A stretch of DNA of 22,283 bases. Origin: UMGS75 sp964507405. GTDB taxonomy: Bacteria > Bacillota_I > Bacilli_A > ML615J-28 > CAG-313. Where the stretch lies: positions 1 to 22,283 of the forward strand of contig CAZDPJ010000024.1 of the NCBI GenBank assembly GCA_964507405.1, written 5' to 3'. Below the pieces are notes generated by a model, which was not told where the DNA came from, ran no database searches, and was given only the letters and a program-made list of their open reading frames with translations. The translations under genes and the position numbers were made by a program. This document shows, piece by piece, positions 6,934 through 16,509 of the stretch (positions are counted from its first letter, which is position 1; every line of letters begins with the position of its first letter).

Positions 6934-9216
6934 TTATTCATTTAATAATTGACTGTCCTTTTTATGAAATTCTAAAGTGCCATTTAGATATAATTCAATA
7001 TCTTTATCGACTAATACAATCACTCCATTTGGTAATATATAACTTCCATTATCTGTTACATATTGCACTTTTACTGATAAAGCATTGAGTTGTATAAAAC
7101 CTCTTTCTGCTAATCCACCACAAATTAAACAAGGTGCATATCTTTTTCCTCCAGTAAAAGCATTGCTTGATACAGCATGTCCTTGTGTTGCTTTTGCGCC
7201 ACAACAACATTCTGCACTATGCATTGTATAACTTACCCATTCATAACTTCTATCATAATCATGCATAGTTGTATACACATTACAGTGGATACAATAATGT
7301 TGATCATATACATGGGATAAAGTTGTAGTATGTCCACAATTAACACATGAAGCAATATGCCCTGAACCTGCAGGTGAATATTCATATGTATGCGTATGTG
7401 GTTCTCCGGCAATAGAAACATTGATGATACCACTTGCAGTAGAACTAACATAATTAGTTTTTAGATAATATGTTCCAACTGATAAATAGTAACTAAATGT
7501 TTTTGTTAAACCTTCATTAGTTGATGTCTGAGAAATAGTTATTTCATTGAAATTAGAATCATATAATTTTACTTCTAGTGCACTAGATGATGAAATTATA
7601 AAATCATATGTGTATGCATTTTCAATACTCATTTTTAGAAAATAATTTTTTTCATTGAAGTATGTACTTGTTGAATCAACAGATTTACTTAATAACGTAC
7701 TATTATATTTCAAAGTTGTGGAAGAGCCATAATTATTTAACACATATTTAAGAGCATTATAAGCATTTAATCTGCCACAAGAAACAGACAAATTATTCAA
7801 TGGTGTACCTACATCGTTTGTCACAGCACTATTTACTATAGCTATTTTAATACGTTCTGCAATTTCTTGTTGTGTTAAGTTCTGACCTGAATTTTCTAAA
7901 ATATCCCATAATAAAACTGCAGTACCAGTAACATGAGGTGTAGCCATTGAAGTACCATCCCAACTTCCATAACCAGTAGAATTTATAGATGTTGGTAAAG
8001 TACTTAATATACCTCTCCCTGGAGCAAAGATAGTAACTGACTGTTTTCCAAAATTTGAAAAATTACATCTAGCAACATTATTTGTTGTAGTACCAATAAC
8101 ACGTTCATATGCTCCAACAGATATTACTCTTCCACTGAATTCTTGACCACGTGAGTAATCTGATGGATAATATATTTTTTCATCATTATTATCACCTATT
8201 CCATCAGACCCTCCATTACCTGCGGCAACAACAAACAATCCATTAAAATTATTCATAGCATTTCTTCTAGCAATATTATTATTAGTTCCACCACCACTAT
8301 AATTTATAATATCTATGTCATTATACATAGCCCAAGTAATAGCACGTGTTACTGCAGAAATGTCCCACTTCCAGTCAGAATAATACGTATTCCAATAAGA
8401 AACTTGGAGTGGAACTAATTCAACATTCAATGCTACTCCTGTAACACCATTCGAATTTGTACCTGTTGCTCCAATAATTCCACTTACATGAGTTCCATGA
8501 CCATTTGGATCTGTTCTTAAAGGACCAGGAATATTATTCTCATAATCTATCATATTTACGAAATCACCACCATCAGTAGATATATTACCAGATATATCAT
8601 TATGATTAAACATTCCAGAGTCTATAACACCAACTCTAATATTATCATTTCCAGTAGTGAAAGCCCAAGCTTGTTCTACCTGAATTCCTACGGAATCATG
8701 TAACCCCCACAAACTTGTATATCTATGAATTTCTGAAGAAGGAGCACTTGATGTAATAGGTTGTTTCTCAGCTGATTCTATATGATTAGGACCTACCCAC
8801 AATATTTCATCCATATCTTCTAATTGTTTTATAACATTCAACACATTTTGCTTAGAATGAATTGGTAATTTTATTTGTAAAATTTGTGTAAACTCCTCTA
8901 AATTAATATTTGTATTTTCTGTTACACCACCTGGAATAAATGTAAGATCAACAATTGATTCTTTCGGAAAATCTCCAAAAAATTCCATACTATACTCTTT
9001 GTTAACTTCACTAATGCTTTTGTTCATAACAACTAATACACTTGCATCATCAAAATATTCATCTAAAGAAACGTTTGTATATATCTTCTCGTTGCTATTA
9101 TTTAAATTCGATTGAGTATTGGCTCTTAAAACAATACAAGTATAAGAAAATATTAAGCATATAAAAAATAAAAATATTACAATTAAAATCTTATTAATAA
9201 TTATTTTTATTCTCAT
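6934..9216 (-). CDS. Secreted or membrane-anchored subtilisin-like S8 serine protease with Cys-rich C-terminal modules
   Basis: This ~760-residue protease has an N-terminal hydrophobic segment (about 8-30) that is a signal peptide or anchor, a pro-region to about 150, and an S8 catalytic domain (about 165-495). The triad is complete: D199 in VGVIDSG, H240 in NGHGTHVSG and S423 in GTSMATPH, with oxyanion N334 in VVAAGNGG. A beta-rich domain (about 495-600) follows, then HTHTYEY and several CxxC pairs (CVNCG, CIHC, CCCG, CLICG) between about 607 and 700. Similar modules occur in the lipoprotein at 10643. I start at ATG 9216 because AGGAG lies seven bases upstream; an ATG at 9234 would overlap the previous gene and lacks a ribosome site. 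It follows a lipoprotein gene by 10 bases and probably cleaves extracellular proteins. Confidence 0.9.
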   Translation of the reverse strand: MRIKIIINKILIVIFLFFICLIFSYTCIVLRANTQSNLNNSNEKIYTNVSLDEYFDDASVLVVMNKSISEVNKEYSMEFFGDFPKESIVDLTFIPGGVTENTNINLEEFTQILQIKLPIHSKQNVLNVIKQLEDMDEILWVGPNHIESAEKQPITSSAPSSEIHRYTSLWGLHDSVGIQVEQAWAFTTGNDNIRVGVIDSGMFNHNDISGNISTDGGDFVNMIDYENNIPGPLRTDPNGHGTHVSGIIGATGTNSNGVTGVALNVELVPLQVSYWNTYYSDWKWDISAVTRAITWAMYNDIDIINYSGGGTNNNIARRNAMNNFNGLFVVAAGNGGSDGIGDNNDEKIYYPSDYSRGQEFSGRVISVGAYERVIGTTTNNVARCNFSNFGKQSVTIFAPGRGILSTLPTSINSTGYGSWDGTSMATPHVTGTAVLLWDILENSGQNLTQQEIAERIKIAIVNSAVTNDVGTPLNNLSVSCGRLNAYNALKYVLNNYGSSTTLKYNSTLLSKSVDSTSTYFNEKNYFLKMSIENAYTYDFIISSSSALEVKLYDSNFNEITISQTSTNEGLTKTFSYYLSVGTYYLKTNYVSSTASGIINVSIAGEPHTHTYEYSPAGSGHIASCVNCGHTTTLSHVYDQHYCIHCNVYTTMHDYDRSYEWVSYTMHSAECCCGAKATQGHAVSSNAFTGGKRYAPCLICGGLAERGFIQLNALSVKVQYVTDNGSYILPNGVIVLVDKDIELYLNGTLEFHKKDSQLLNE

Positions 9217-9226
9217 AAGTATTCTC

Positions 9227-9883
9227 CTATTCATCTACCCAAACTAAAAATGAAGGACCACTATATTGAAATATTACATCATTAATTTTTAATTCCTTGA
9301 CAACAGCTGGATAATCACTAAATATATCATTTAACCTAATGACATATGAATTATTGTAATTACCATAATATCCATAGAGAGATATATCCTCTAACAATGC
9401 ATCATTATTGGTTTCTTTTAAAACCACTAACCAATCATTTAAAATTTTTAATTCTATTTTTTTGTCTAGTGTTAATTTTTTATCAGAATTTGTATAATAA
9501 TTATAAATTCCTTTTAAATCATCCTCGCTAATATAATTAATATCATACGCCTCTTTTAATGTATACATTTTGCCTAAGTTCTCAGTTCCATTATAATCAC
9601 ATACCATAAACATAACATCCTCATTCAATTTCTCACTATCATATTTTTTTTCGAAATTCTCACCATATAATACAATCACATCATTCTTATTTGAAACAAA
9701 GCTAAGTTCGGAAAGATTAAACTTAGACCCTTTCAAAATCTCCATATTATATATATCATCTTTATATAAAATTTTCACATTGATTTTGTCACTTGTAACA
9801 TCAGAACATGCAACGACTCCAAAGAGGCTCAAAAAAATCACCCCAAACATAAAAAATAATTTTGCATATTTACTTTTTAGCAT
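9227..9883 (-). CDS. Lipoprotein of unknown function paired with the S8 protease
   Basis: A 218-residue protein with a lipoprotein signal (KLFFMFGVIFLSLFGVVAC; lipid Cys near residue 26), so it should be anchored outside the membrane. The body is a small alpha/beta domain. The stretch MYTLKEAYD followed by ISEDDLKGIYNYY resembles a segment I recall from other uncharacterised Bacillota lipoproteins. No catalytic motif is visible. The strong AAGGAGGG site fixes the ATG at 9883. Its stop codon is part of the protease gene's AGGAG site, so the two are co-translated; it could be a partner, inhibitor or foldase for the protease, but nothing in the sequence proves that. Confidence 0.8.
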   Translation of the reverse strand: MLKSKYAKLFFMFGVIFLSLFGVVACSDVTSDKINVKILYKDDIYNMEILKGSKFNLSELSFVSNKNDVIVLYGENFEKKYDSEKLNEDVMFMVCDYNGTENLGKMYTLKEAYDINYISEDDLKGIYNYYTNSDKKLTLDKKIELKILNDWLVVLKETNNDALLEDISLYGYYGNYNNSYVIRLNDIFSDYPAVVKELKINDVIFQYSGPSFLVWVDE

Positions 9884-9927
9884 TATGATACCCTCCTTAT
9901 TTCATTCTACGCTTTTATACGCAAAAG

Positions 9928-9953
9928 ACTCCCTTTTTTTACCTAAAGAGAGT
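9928..9953 (-). promoter_or_regulatory. Leader hairpin upstream of the lipoprotein-protease operon
   Basis: ACTCTCTTT and AAAGGGAGT (minus strand) pair over nine positions with one G:U around an eight-base loop. It falls at the predicted 5' end of the transcript and may stabilise the mRNA. There is no T-run, so it is not an attenuator of the usual kind. Confidence 0.35.
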
Positions 9954-9965
9954 TTTGTTATCTTT

Positions 9966-9993
9966 ATTCTAACATCTTAGGTAATTGTTTCAA
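9966..9993 (-). promoter_or_regulatory. Promoter for the lipoprotein-S8 protease operon
   Basis: On the minus strand TTGAAA (9988-9993), a 16-base spacer and TAGAAT (9966-9971) form a reasonable sigma-A-type promoter. Transcription would start near 9958, about 75 bases before the lipoprotein ATG. Confidence 0.5.
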
Positions 9994-10081
9994 CTATCTA
10001 GGATTCTTTTATTTACAAATATATTCTATCATAAAAACATTTTTGTTCACAACCAATATGATAAGCTTTATTATTTTACAG

Positions 10082-10117
10082 CTTATTAACATATGAATTT
10101 TACAAAATAACTATGCT
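10082..10117. repeat. 36-bp direct repeat, copy 2
   Basis: Matches 5936-5971 at 35 of 36 bases. Here it directly precedes the transposase remnant, and TATAATATAATG just after it resembles a -10 region for that gene. Confidence 0.8.
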
Positions 10118-10149
10118 TATAATATAATGATACAAAAAGGCTGTACCGT

Positions 10150-10540
10150 ATGAGAAAGGTTGAATTAACAATGAATGAACAAACAAAATATGAAATGGTA
10201 AAACAATTTGTCGACAATGGAGAACGTAATATTAAACGTTTGTCTATTAAATTAAATTGTAGTCTTAAAATAGCTTATAATTATGTTAAAAAATATAAAC
10301 TTAATGGGAAAGAATCTTTTCCCATGGTAACCATAAAAATAAGCCACCTACTACTATTGATGAATCTATTAGTAAAAAAATTATTGAAGTATACACTAAT
10401 ATTTCAAATGACACTAACGCTAATTTTAGAAAGAGATTTTAATATTAAAGTATCTTATACTTTTCTACATAAACTTTTATCTTATAATCTATTTTACTCT
10501 CCAAAATGTAAAAAATCTACTCGTTATAAACTAAATTAAT
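10150..10540 (+). pseudogene. Truncated, frameshifted IS1202/ISNCY-type transposase
   Basis: The first ~57 residues (MRKVELTMNEQTKYEMVKQF, then LSIKLNCSLKIAYNYVKKYK) match the N-terminal helix-turn-helix of IS1202/ISNCY transposases as I recall them. The frame then shifts near 10320; the expected HGNHKNKPPTTIDESISKKI continues in the neighbouring frame. It shifts again near 10430, returning to LERDFNIKVSYTFLHKLLS and YSPKCKKSTRYKLN. Only about 130 of the usual ~400-plus residues remain; the catalytic domain is missing. It ends near the terminator of the leucine-rich-repeat gene. Family assignment is from remembered pattern and could be checked by search. Confidence 0.7.
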
Positions 10541-10596
10541 TAAACAAAAACTTACTGAAAATAAAAATATATTAACTTTAATTTATCAATTTCTAC

Positions 10597-10630
10597 AAAA
10601 AAACTCCTAGAATTAATTTCTAGAAGTTTT
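10597..10630. terminator. Terminator of the leucine-rich-repeat lipoprotein gene
   Basis: Arms 10600-10612 and 10618-10630 form a 13-base stem (one G:U on the minus strand) with a five-base loop. Seven Ts follow on the minus strand, and a T-run follows on the plus strand, so it may act in both directions. It lies 12 bases after the gene's stop. Confidence 0.75.
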
Positions 10631-10642
10631 GATTTTTTTATA

Positions 10643-13600
10643 TTATTCACCAGAATCAATAGTATAACTATAGTTTATAACCGCATAACAACTGTTTTTC
10701 CAACTGCTATCACTCCAAGCACTAATCACTTCTTCAGATGCAACAAAATTAATTGTTTGGGTTGATCTCCAGTTTAAGAATGCTTGACTACCAATTGATG
10801 TAACACTTTCAGGAATAACAATTGAAGTTAATTTAGTACAATTATAAAATGCTTTTTTCTGAATTGATTTCAATGATGAAGGAAGTACAATTGATTCTAG
10901 CTTACTACATGAAGAGAATGCTGTCTCACCAATAACAGATAATTTACTATTTACACCAAATATAACACTAGTTAAATTTGTACAATTGATAAATGCATTC
11001 CAATTTATAGCTGTTACGCTATCAGGCATTGCGAAAGTTGTTAATGAAGTACATTGTCCAAAACAAGTTGCTGAAATAGATTTTAAATTAATTCCTTCTT
11101 CAAAAGTAATACTAGACAATTTAGTACATTTATAGAACGCTATAGAATCAATTGTTGTTACTGATTTAGGAATTGTAATTGAAGTTATCGGACAACCAGA
11201 AAAGGCTGAATCACCAATTGTTGTAACTTGACTAGTTTTTTCAAAAACGACACTTGTGAGTTTTGTACAACCCTTGAAGGCTGATCCACCAATTGTTATA
11301 ACTGTATTTGGAATAATCACTGATGTTAATTCTGTACAATTTTCAAAACAATTTGAACTAATTTTTGTTAAACTTCCATTTTTACTAAATTCAACACTTT
11401 CTAAACTTGTACAATCTTTAAATGAAGATACGCCAAGAGATGTTACAGATGCAGGAATAATAATTGACTTTAATGAAGTACATTCTCTAAAAGCATAGGA
11501 ATCAATATACAGGAGAGTAGAAGGTAAAGTTACCTTTTGAAGATTTGTATTTCCTTTAAATGCATTTGTGCCAATAATATAGTTTTTACCATCTAATTTT
11601 TCTGGTAAAACTAAATCAGTTGCTGTTCCTTCATAACTTATTAATAAACTTTCTCCTTCATATGATAAATATGTATAACCATCAGCATCTTTTATTATTT
11701 TGCTTCCGCTTCCATCTGTTACAATGATTTTTGCATTTTTAGCAATATAACCATATGTATCCGCACCAATTGTTAAATTTAATTTACTATTATTGATTAC
11801 TTGGAATAATCTAGAACTTTCTTTAAATGCATTTTTACCAATTGATTGAACACTAGTACCTAATGTTACCGATAAAATAAAAGTACAACTACCAAAAGCT
11901 TCTTCAGAAATTGTTTTTACAGAATCAAGGAAAATAACTTCTGAAAGATTAGTACAACTATAGAAAGCTTTATTTTTAACAGTTATTGCAGGTATTATTA
12001 TTTTTGTTAAAGATGTACAATTTCTAAAAGCATCTTCAGAAATTATTTCTAAATTACTATTTTCTTCAAAAATAACTGACTGTAATGACGTACAATGAGA
12101 AAAAGCATGGTCACCTATTATTGTAACAGTAGAAGGAATTACAACAGAAGTTAGACTAGTACATAATTGAAAACTACCTTTGCCAATAGTTTTAACTGTA
12201 TTAGGAATAACTACAGAAGTTAAATCTTTTCTATAATAGAATGTTCCAAGTAATGAATAATTTTTTCCACCAATTTGTTCAGGTAAAACGAAACTAGATT
12301 GTGTCTTAGGAGCATAAATTAAAATATTTTCTGTTTCACCTTCAAAATACATATAGCCATTTTCATCTGTTTTAATTTTACTTGTTCCATCTTTAGAGAT
12401 TACAATTGCATTTTTAGCAACACCACCATATTCATTTTCAGAGCCAAGAACAAATTCTAATGAACTGTCATTAATTATTTCATATAGTCTTGGACAATTA
12501 TAGAATGCTCTATATCTTATATTAGTTACTGAACTTGGAATATTAATTGATAATAATTGTTCACAACCATAAAATGCTCGATCATAAATTACTGAAATAT
12601 CAGTTAAAAGAGTAATTTTTTCAATCATTTCACAATTAAAGAAAGCACCATTTAGAATATTTCCACCAGTTACTGTTACATTTCTTAATGATGAAGGAAT
12701 ATAATAATATTCAGCAGATGTAGAACTTGTTGATGACATTACGTATTCTTGTTGAACAGTCACAGATCCCTCATATTTGGAAGTGCCAAAGATATAACCA
12801 AAAGGATATTGATATGTATCACTTGATGTTACACCAGCTTTCGCTCCTACAAATGGAATCGTAAGACTTTCAATATTAATACATCCTCTAAATGAACCGC
12901 CTGAAATTTGAATTACTGAATTAGGAATTACAACACTAGTAATATTTGTATTATATCTAAATGCAGTACTTTCAATTAAATATACAGGTAAAAGTCCATT
13001 TGTACCATCATCATAAAAATATGGTATTTTTATATCTTTTTCTGTACCAGTATAAGTAGATACTGAATATGCATTTTGAGTACTATTATACTTATAACCA
13101 ATTCCTATAGTACCAAATGTGTCTTTAACTTTACAAGTAGAACAAACACCATCAACATATGTATGATTAGTTGCATCATTTAAATTATCACAATTTTCGC
13201 ATTTTTGATAGTGACTACTTTCATTATATAGCCATGTTTCTTCGTTATAAACATGTTTTCCATATTCTCCATATTCATTTTTACATATACTACAAATTGC
13301 TTTAGACGTACAAGTGGCAGTTCCACCTGTGCATTTACTTAATTCTTTACTACATGTATCGCATAAATGATTATTATCTTCATCTTCACATTTACTTAAT
13401 TCTTTACTACATGTATCGCATAAATGATTATTATCTTCATCTTCACATTTACTTAATTCTTTACTACATGTATCGCATAAATGATTATTATCTTCATCTT
13501 TACATTTACTTAATTCTTTACTACAAGTATCACATAAATGATTATTATCTTCATCTTTACATTTACTTAATTCTTTACTACATGTATCGCATAAATGATT

Positions 13601-14032
13601 ATTATCCCCATCTTTGTGTTCTGCTTCATCTTTTTTTCCATTACATCCTTCACGAGTACATTCATGCCAATGAGATGTTTCGTTTTTTTCCCATTCTTCA
13701 CCAAAATCATGATTTAAGGCAGGTATTTCTACTTGCTTTGTATTATAATCACAACGTGAACATTGTTGGTAAGCATCATACCCTGCTTCTAAACAAGTTG
13801 CAGATTTTGAACTAACATCCTGCATATCATGTCCTAGTGCTGCTACTTCTACTGTTATTTCTTCGCCACATATTGTACATTTTTGTTTTACTGAACCTTT
13901 TTCAGTACAAGTCGCAACACTAATTGTCTGATATTTTTCCCAATTATGTATACAAGGGGTTTCACAACTACATAATAATACAATCCCCATCACTAAAGAT
14001 AGTACTAGTAAAAATAATTTCTTTTGTTTCAC
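10643..14032 (-). CDS. BspA-type leucine-rich-repeat lipoprotein with Cys-rich tandem repeats
   Basis: This 1129-residue surface protein has a lipoprotein signal (LSLVMGIVLLCSC; lipid Cys 23). Residues 25-130 hold HTY/CxxC-like modules. Residues 140-234 are five copies of a 19-residue unit, DEDNNHLCDTCSKELSKC plus one residue. Further CxxC pairs (CSIC, CENC, CSTC) continue to about 300. Residues 310-1115 are Treponema-type (LRR_5) leucine-rich repeats with units such as LTSVVIPNTVKTIGKGSF. BspA-like proteins commonly bind host proteins or other bacteria, so an adhesin role is likely but inferred. No sortase motif is seen; the lipid is the anchor. The start is a GTG with AAGGAG seven bases upstream. 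A dead partial copy lies at 6080-6298. Confidence 0.88.
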   Translation of the reverse strand: MKQKKLFLLVLSLVMGIVLLCSCETPCIHNWEKYQTISVATCTEKGSVKQKCTICGEEITVEVAALGHDMQDVSSKSATCLEAGYDAYQQCSRCDYNTKQVEIPALNHDFGEEWEKNETSHWHECTREGCNGKKDEAEHKDGDNNHLCDTCSKELSKCKDEDNNHLCDTCSKELSKCKDEDNNHLCDTCSKELSKCEDEDNNHLCDTCSKELSKCEDEDNNHLCDTCSKELSKCTGGTATCTSKAICSICKNEYGEYGKHVYNEETWLYNESSHYQKCENCDNLNDATNHTYVDGVCSTCKVKDTFGTIGIGYKYNSTQNAYSVSTYTGTEKDIKIPYFYDDGTNGLLPVYLIESTAFRYNTNITSVVIPNSVIQISGGSFRGCINIESLTIPFVGAKAGVTSSDTYQYPFGYIFGTSKYEGSVTVQQEYVMSSTSSTSAEYYYIPSSLRNVTVTGGNILNGAFFNCEMIEKITLLTDISVIYDRAFYGCEQLLSINIPSSVTNIRYRAFYNCPRLYEIINDSSLEFVLGSENEYGGVAKNAIVISKDGTSKIKTDENGYMYFEGETENILIYAPKTQSSFVLPEQIGGKNYSLLGTFYYRKDLTSVVIPNTVKTIGKGSFQLCTSLTSVVIPSTVTIIGDHAFSHCTSLQSVIFEENSNLEIISEDAFRNCTSLTKIIIPAITVKNKAFYSCTNLSEVIFLDSVKTISEEAFGSCTFILSVTLGTSVQSIGKNAFKESSRLFQVINNSKLNLTIGADTYGYIAKNAKIIVTDGSGSKIIKDADGYTYLSYEGESLLISYEGTATDLVLPEKLDGKNYIIGTNAFKGNTNLQKVTLPSTLLYIDSYAFRECTSLKSIIIPASVTSLGVSSFKDCTSLESVEFSKNGSLTKISSNCFENCTELTSVIIPNTVITIGGSAFKGCTKLTSVVFEKTSQVTTIGDSAFSGCPITSITIPKSVTTIDSIAFYKCTKLSSITFEEGINLKSISATCFGQCTSLTTFAMPDSVTAINWNAFINCTNLTSVIFGVNSKLSVIGETAFSSCSKLESIVLPSSLKSIQKKAFYNCTKLTSIVIPESVTSIGSQAFLNWRSTQTINFVASEEVISAWSDSSWKNSCYAVINYSYTIDSGE
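13331..13615 (-). repeat. Five in-frame 57-bp tandem repeats inside the leucine-rich-repeat gene
   Basis: Five consecutive 57-base units encode K/E-D-E-D-N-N-H-L-C-D-T-C-S-K-E-L-S-K-C; the first has G in place of the second E. Units are nearly identical, so copy number can change by slippage or recombination without loss of frame. Each unit carries three Cys and one His. Confidence 0.95.
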
Positions 14033-14541
14033 TTTTAATCTCCTTACAAATTTTAATATAATTTTAAATCTATACTAGTTAGATATAAAATTATAAACAT
14101 TTTATCACAAATCGTTGAATAAATCGAGTATTTTACACATATTTTATAGATTTTTATTAATTATTTTTATTTTATGTGACAAAATGCCAACAAACTATTT
14201 TTTATGTTATTTCATCAAAATTAATTAAAGTTTATATGTGACAAAATGCATTAAATCAAATAATATAATCTATTAAAAAAATAGTAAAATTACTAAAAGT
14301 ATTGTGTAATTGAAATATTTCAAGTAAAATATACTAATATTATAAATAATATAAACTCATAATATTTCTAATAGAAATTTTATATATTTAGATAAAATTA
14401 ATGTTTGTCAATCTAAAATAATTTATGAATTAAATGCTTTTCAAAATTCTGTAATTATTGATATATCTTCTTACACCAGTTAAAACCTTAATTAAATTAG
14501 ATTCATAAAATCTTCTAATATTTTCTAGTTATTGACTTCTT
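14033..14541. other. AT-rich intergenic region with a 15-bp direct repeat
   Basis: The stretch lacks a convincing gene. TATGTGACAAAATGC occurs at 14173-14187 and 14235-14249 and resembles the repeated GACAAAATG motifs near 19803, which look like IS ends. A plus-strand stretch of about 43 codons ending at TAA near 14481 lacks a start and is not called. A weak hairpin at 14496-14519 could terminate the downstream lipoprotein gene. Confidence 0.5.
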
Positions 14542-16179
14542 TTAATTAGCATAGCTAGTCACCTCACATACAGTATACCATGTAATGTCAGCATATAAAT
14601 GAATATATCCAAAGGTTGCATAATAATATGTGACTTTTTCACCTTTTTCATCAAGCCAACCATTAAATGTATATCCCCATACAGAGTAATCACCAAAATC
14701 ATATATTGGAGTATTTGGTTCATAAATTATAACATCAACTTGATCTTCTAATTTATGTAAATATACCTCTAATCCCTTAATCCATTCAATATTAAAGCTA
14801 TATACTTGAAAGTAATTACTATTTGTTACCTTAACATAGAATTTATTGCTACCTTGTTCAAGATGCAATTGATAATCACTGATTTTAGTTTCACAATTAG
14901 AATCAGTAAACACTTCATATTTAGCATTTTTACTTACCTCAAAGTTACCAACATAATATTGATCATTTTCTTGATAAATCTTTTTATAATAAATTCCATT
15001 TTTATTTAATTCAAATCCTGCAGCAGCTTCAATTCTATATCCAACTGTTTTCGCATAAAGGAAATAATCACCATTGCCTCCAACACCAGCACTAACTCTA
15101 TCAACTCTAGTTTCTTCTGAAAAATCAGGACTTGTGTACCAACCTTCAAATATGACATTCTCTGGAGTTCTAGGATTTGGTAAAGGAATTTCATCAGTTT
15201 CAATGTTGATATATTTAGGTAAATCATAAGGAGTTGCTTCACCCCAATCAACACTAAGCACATGATTGATAGGAGTTAATTGTTTATTTACTACCATATC
15301 ACTAGTAATGTTTGTTAGATCCTTATCCCACTTAACAATATAACCTTTAACTGAAGTTGGTTCTGGAAAATCATACTTTAAACCCTCCTTAACATAAACA
15401 TCTATTGTTTTATCACCATCGATGAAAGTAACAATATACAAATCAGATGGTCTAACAATCTTAAGTTGTAAATGTAGTGGTGATGGTTGTTCGTAATTTT
15501 GACCCACTATAAAATTAACTATAACATCATATGTTCCAATTAAACTCTTCCCGTTATTTTCAAAAAACACCTCAACACCTGTTGGTAAATCTGAAACAAC
15601 TGAAATAGAATGTAATCTATCATCATAAATAAATTCTGTTTCTGAAAAAACTATAGAACTTGTATCAAAAACAGCTTTTTCAATTGTAAGAGTTGCCTCT
15701 AAAGTTCTTTGTTCCTCCGGAATATAAACAGATTCAGAGTAAATTGTACATGTTACTGTATACTCACCAGCATCGATATATTTAGATTGATATAGTATAA
15801 TTAAATCATCAGGTAAATCCCCTTCAGGATCGATAGCGTGTTCATTACCATCATAAGCTACTGTCTTATCCCTCAAATAAATATTTAATCTCTCAGCAGG
15901 TAAAATTGTAAGTGTTGCAGTTTTTTCTTCAATTATATTCTGATCAACAATAAATCTAGCAACAATCTCATAAACACCTTCATGTATAGCACAGTTTAGA
16001 TTGTACTCTACTTCAACACCTTCTGGAATATCTCCAGTAACGTAAATCATATGTTCTTTACCATCATAATGTACTGTTTCATCTTCAAATGCAACTCCAC
16101 TTAAATCATATTTTTTGTTTGTACATGATGTGAACATAAAAAGAACGACTAAAATCAATAGAAATTTAGAATATTTCAT
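14542..16179 (-). CDS. Lipoprotein with MBG-like and InlB-like beta repeats
   Basis: A 545-residue surface lipoprotein: the signal FLLILVVLFMFTSC gives lipid Cys 19. Three MBG-like beta repeats follow (about 25-95, 96-172, 173-243), each with a Y-D-G/D-x-x-H motif, a D-(I/L)-P-x-x-(V/I)-x-(V/I) segment and G-x-Y-x-V. From about 250 there are InlB B-repeat-like units (IVTFIDGDKT; FEGWYTSPDFSEETRV), a beta-sandwich segment (390-475) and a final GYTFNGWLDEKGEKVTYYYA unit. These folds serve as stalks or binding surfaces; no enzyme motif is seen. Adhesion or envelope structure is likely but inferred. AAAGGTG lies upstream of the ATG. It stands alone with its own promoter. Confidence 0.8.
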   Translation of the reverse strand: MKYSKFLLILVVLFMFTSCTNKKYDLSGVAFEDETVHYDGKEHMIYVTGDIPEGVEVEYNLNCAIHEGVYEIVARFIVDQNIIEEKTATLTILPAERLNIYLRDKTVAYDGNEHAIDPEGDLPDDLIILYQSKYIDAGEYTVTCTIYSESVYIPEEQRTLEATLTIEKAVFDTSSIVFSETEFIYDDRLHSISVVSDLPTGVEVFFENNGKSLIGTYDVIVNFIVGQNYEQPSPLHLQLKIVRPSDLYIVTFIDGDKTIDVYVKEGLKYDFPEPTSVKGYIVKWDKDLTNITSDMVVNKQLTPINHVLSVDWGEATPYDLPKYINIETDEIPLPNPRTPENVIFEGWYTSPDFSEETRVDRVSAGVGGNGDYFLYAKTVGYRIEAAAGFELNKNGIYYKKIYQENDQYYVGNFEVSKNAKYEVFTDSNCETKISDYQLHLEQGSNKFYVKVTNSNYFQVYSFNIEWIKGLEVYLHKLEDQVDVIIYEPNTPIYDFGDYSVWGYTFNGWLDEKGEKVTYYYATFGYIHLYADITWYTVCEVTSYAN

Positions 16180-16219
16180 TTTATAATCACCTTTCTAATA
16201 TATTTTTATTATATTTTAT

Positions 16220-16247
16220 ATTATACTCTTCTTTATTAAAAATGCAA
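16220..16247 (-). promoter_or_regulatory. Promoter for the MBG/InlB-like lipoprotein
   Basis: On the minus strand TTGCAT (16242-16247), a 16-base spacer and a perfect TATAAT (16220-16225) precede the gene, with a leader of about 35 bases. Confidence 0.65.
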
Positions 16248-16360
16248 TATATCTAAACTTTAAAAACCAATTTTGCTATATTAATAAAAATCATCAAAAT
16301 TAAGAAATTATATGTCAATCAAAGCATCTGTCGATAGAAATTAATATAATTTAAAAGTAT

Positions 16361-16407
16361 TAAAAAAAGAAGTTTAATCCTACTATAACAGTAAAACTTA
16401 AACCTCT
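16361..16407 (-). terminator. Strong intrinsic terminator
   Basis: On the minus strand AGAGGTTTAA (16398-16407) pairs with TTAAACTTCT (16368-16377), one G:U. The interior TTTTACT/AGTAGGA extends the stem around a GTTAT loop. Seven Ts follow. It would end transcription of the decayed genes at 16510-16954. Confidence 0.7.
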
Positions 16408-16509
16408 AAAATTTAAAAATAAATTGAAAGCAATTTAGAATATTTGATTATTTTATATTCATTTTTCAAGTATGATTAGAAAAGCACACATTTCAATCAA
16501 TTCTATAAA

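Noticed and set aside
11256..11498. 80-codon plus-strand ORF within the leucine-rich-repeat gene
   Set aside because: Antisense shadow of the repeats, which give periodic open frames.
13331..13615. Regular repeats considered as a CRISPR array
   Set aside because: Units are contiguous, in frame and have no unique spacers; they encode a Cys-rich protein segment.
13354..13815. 153-codon plus-strand frame opposite the Cys-rich tandem repeats
   Set aside because: It is open only because the 57-bp repeat lacks stops in that frame; the product is Tyr/Leu repeats with no ribosome site.
14260..14481. Plus-strand stretch of about 43 codons (NFIYLDKINVCQSKIIYELN) in the intergenic region
   Set aside because: No start codon, no ribosome site and no recognised family; possibly a very old relic, not supportable.
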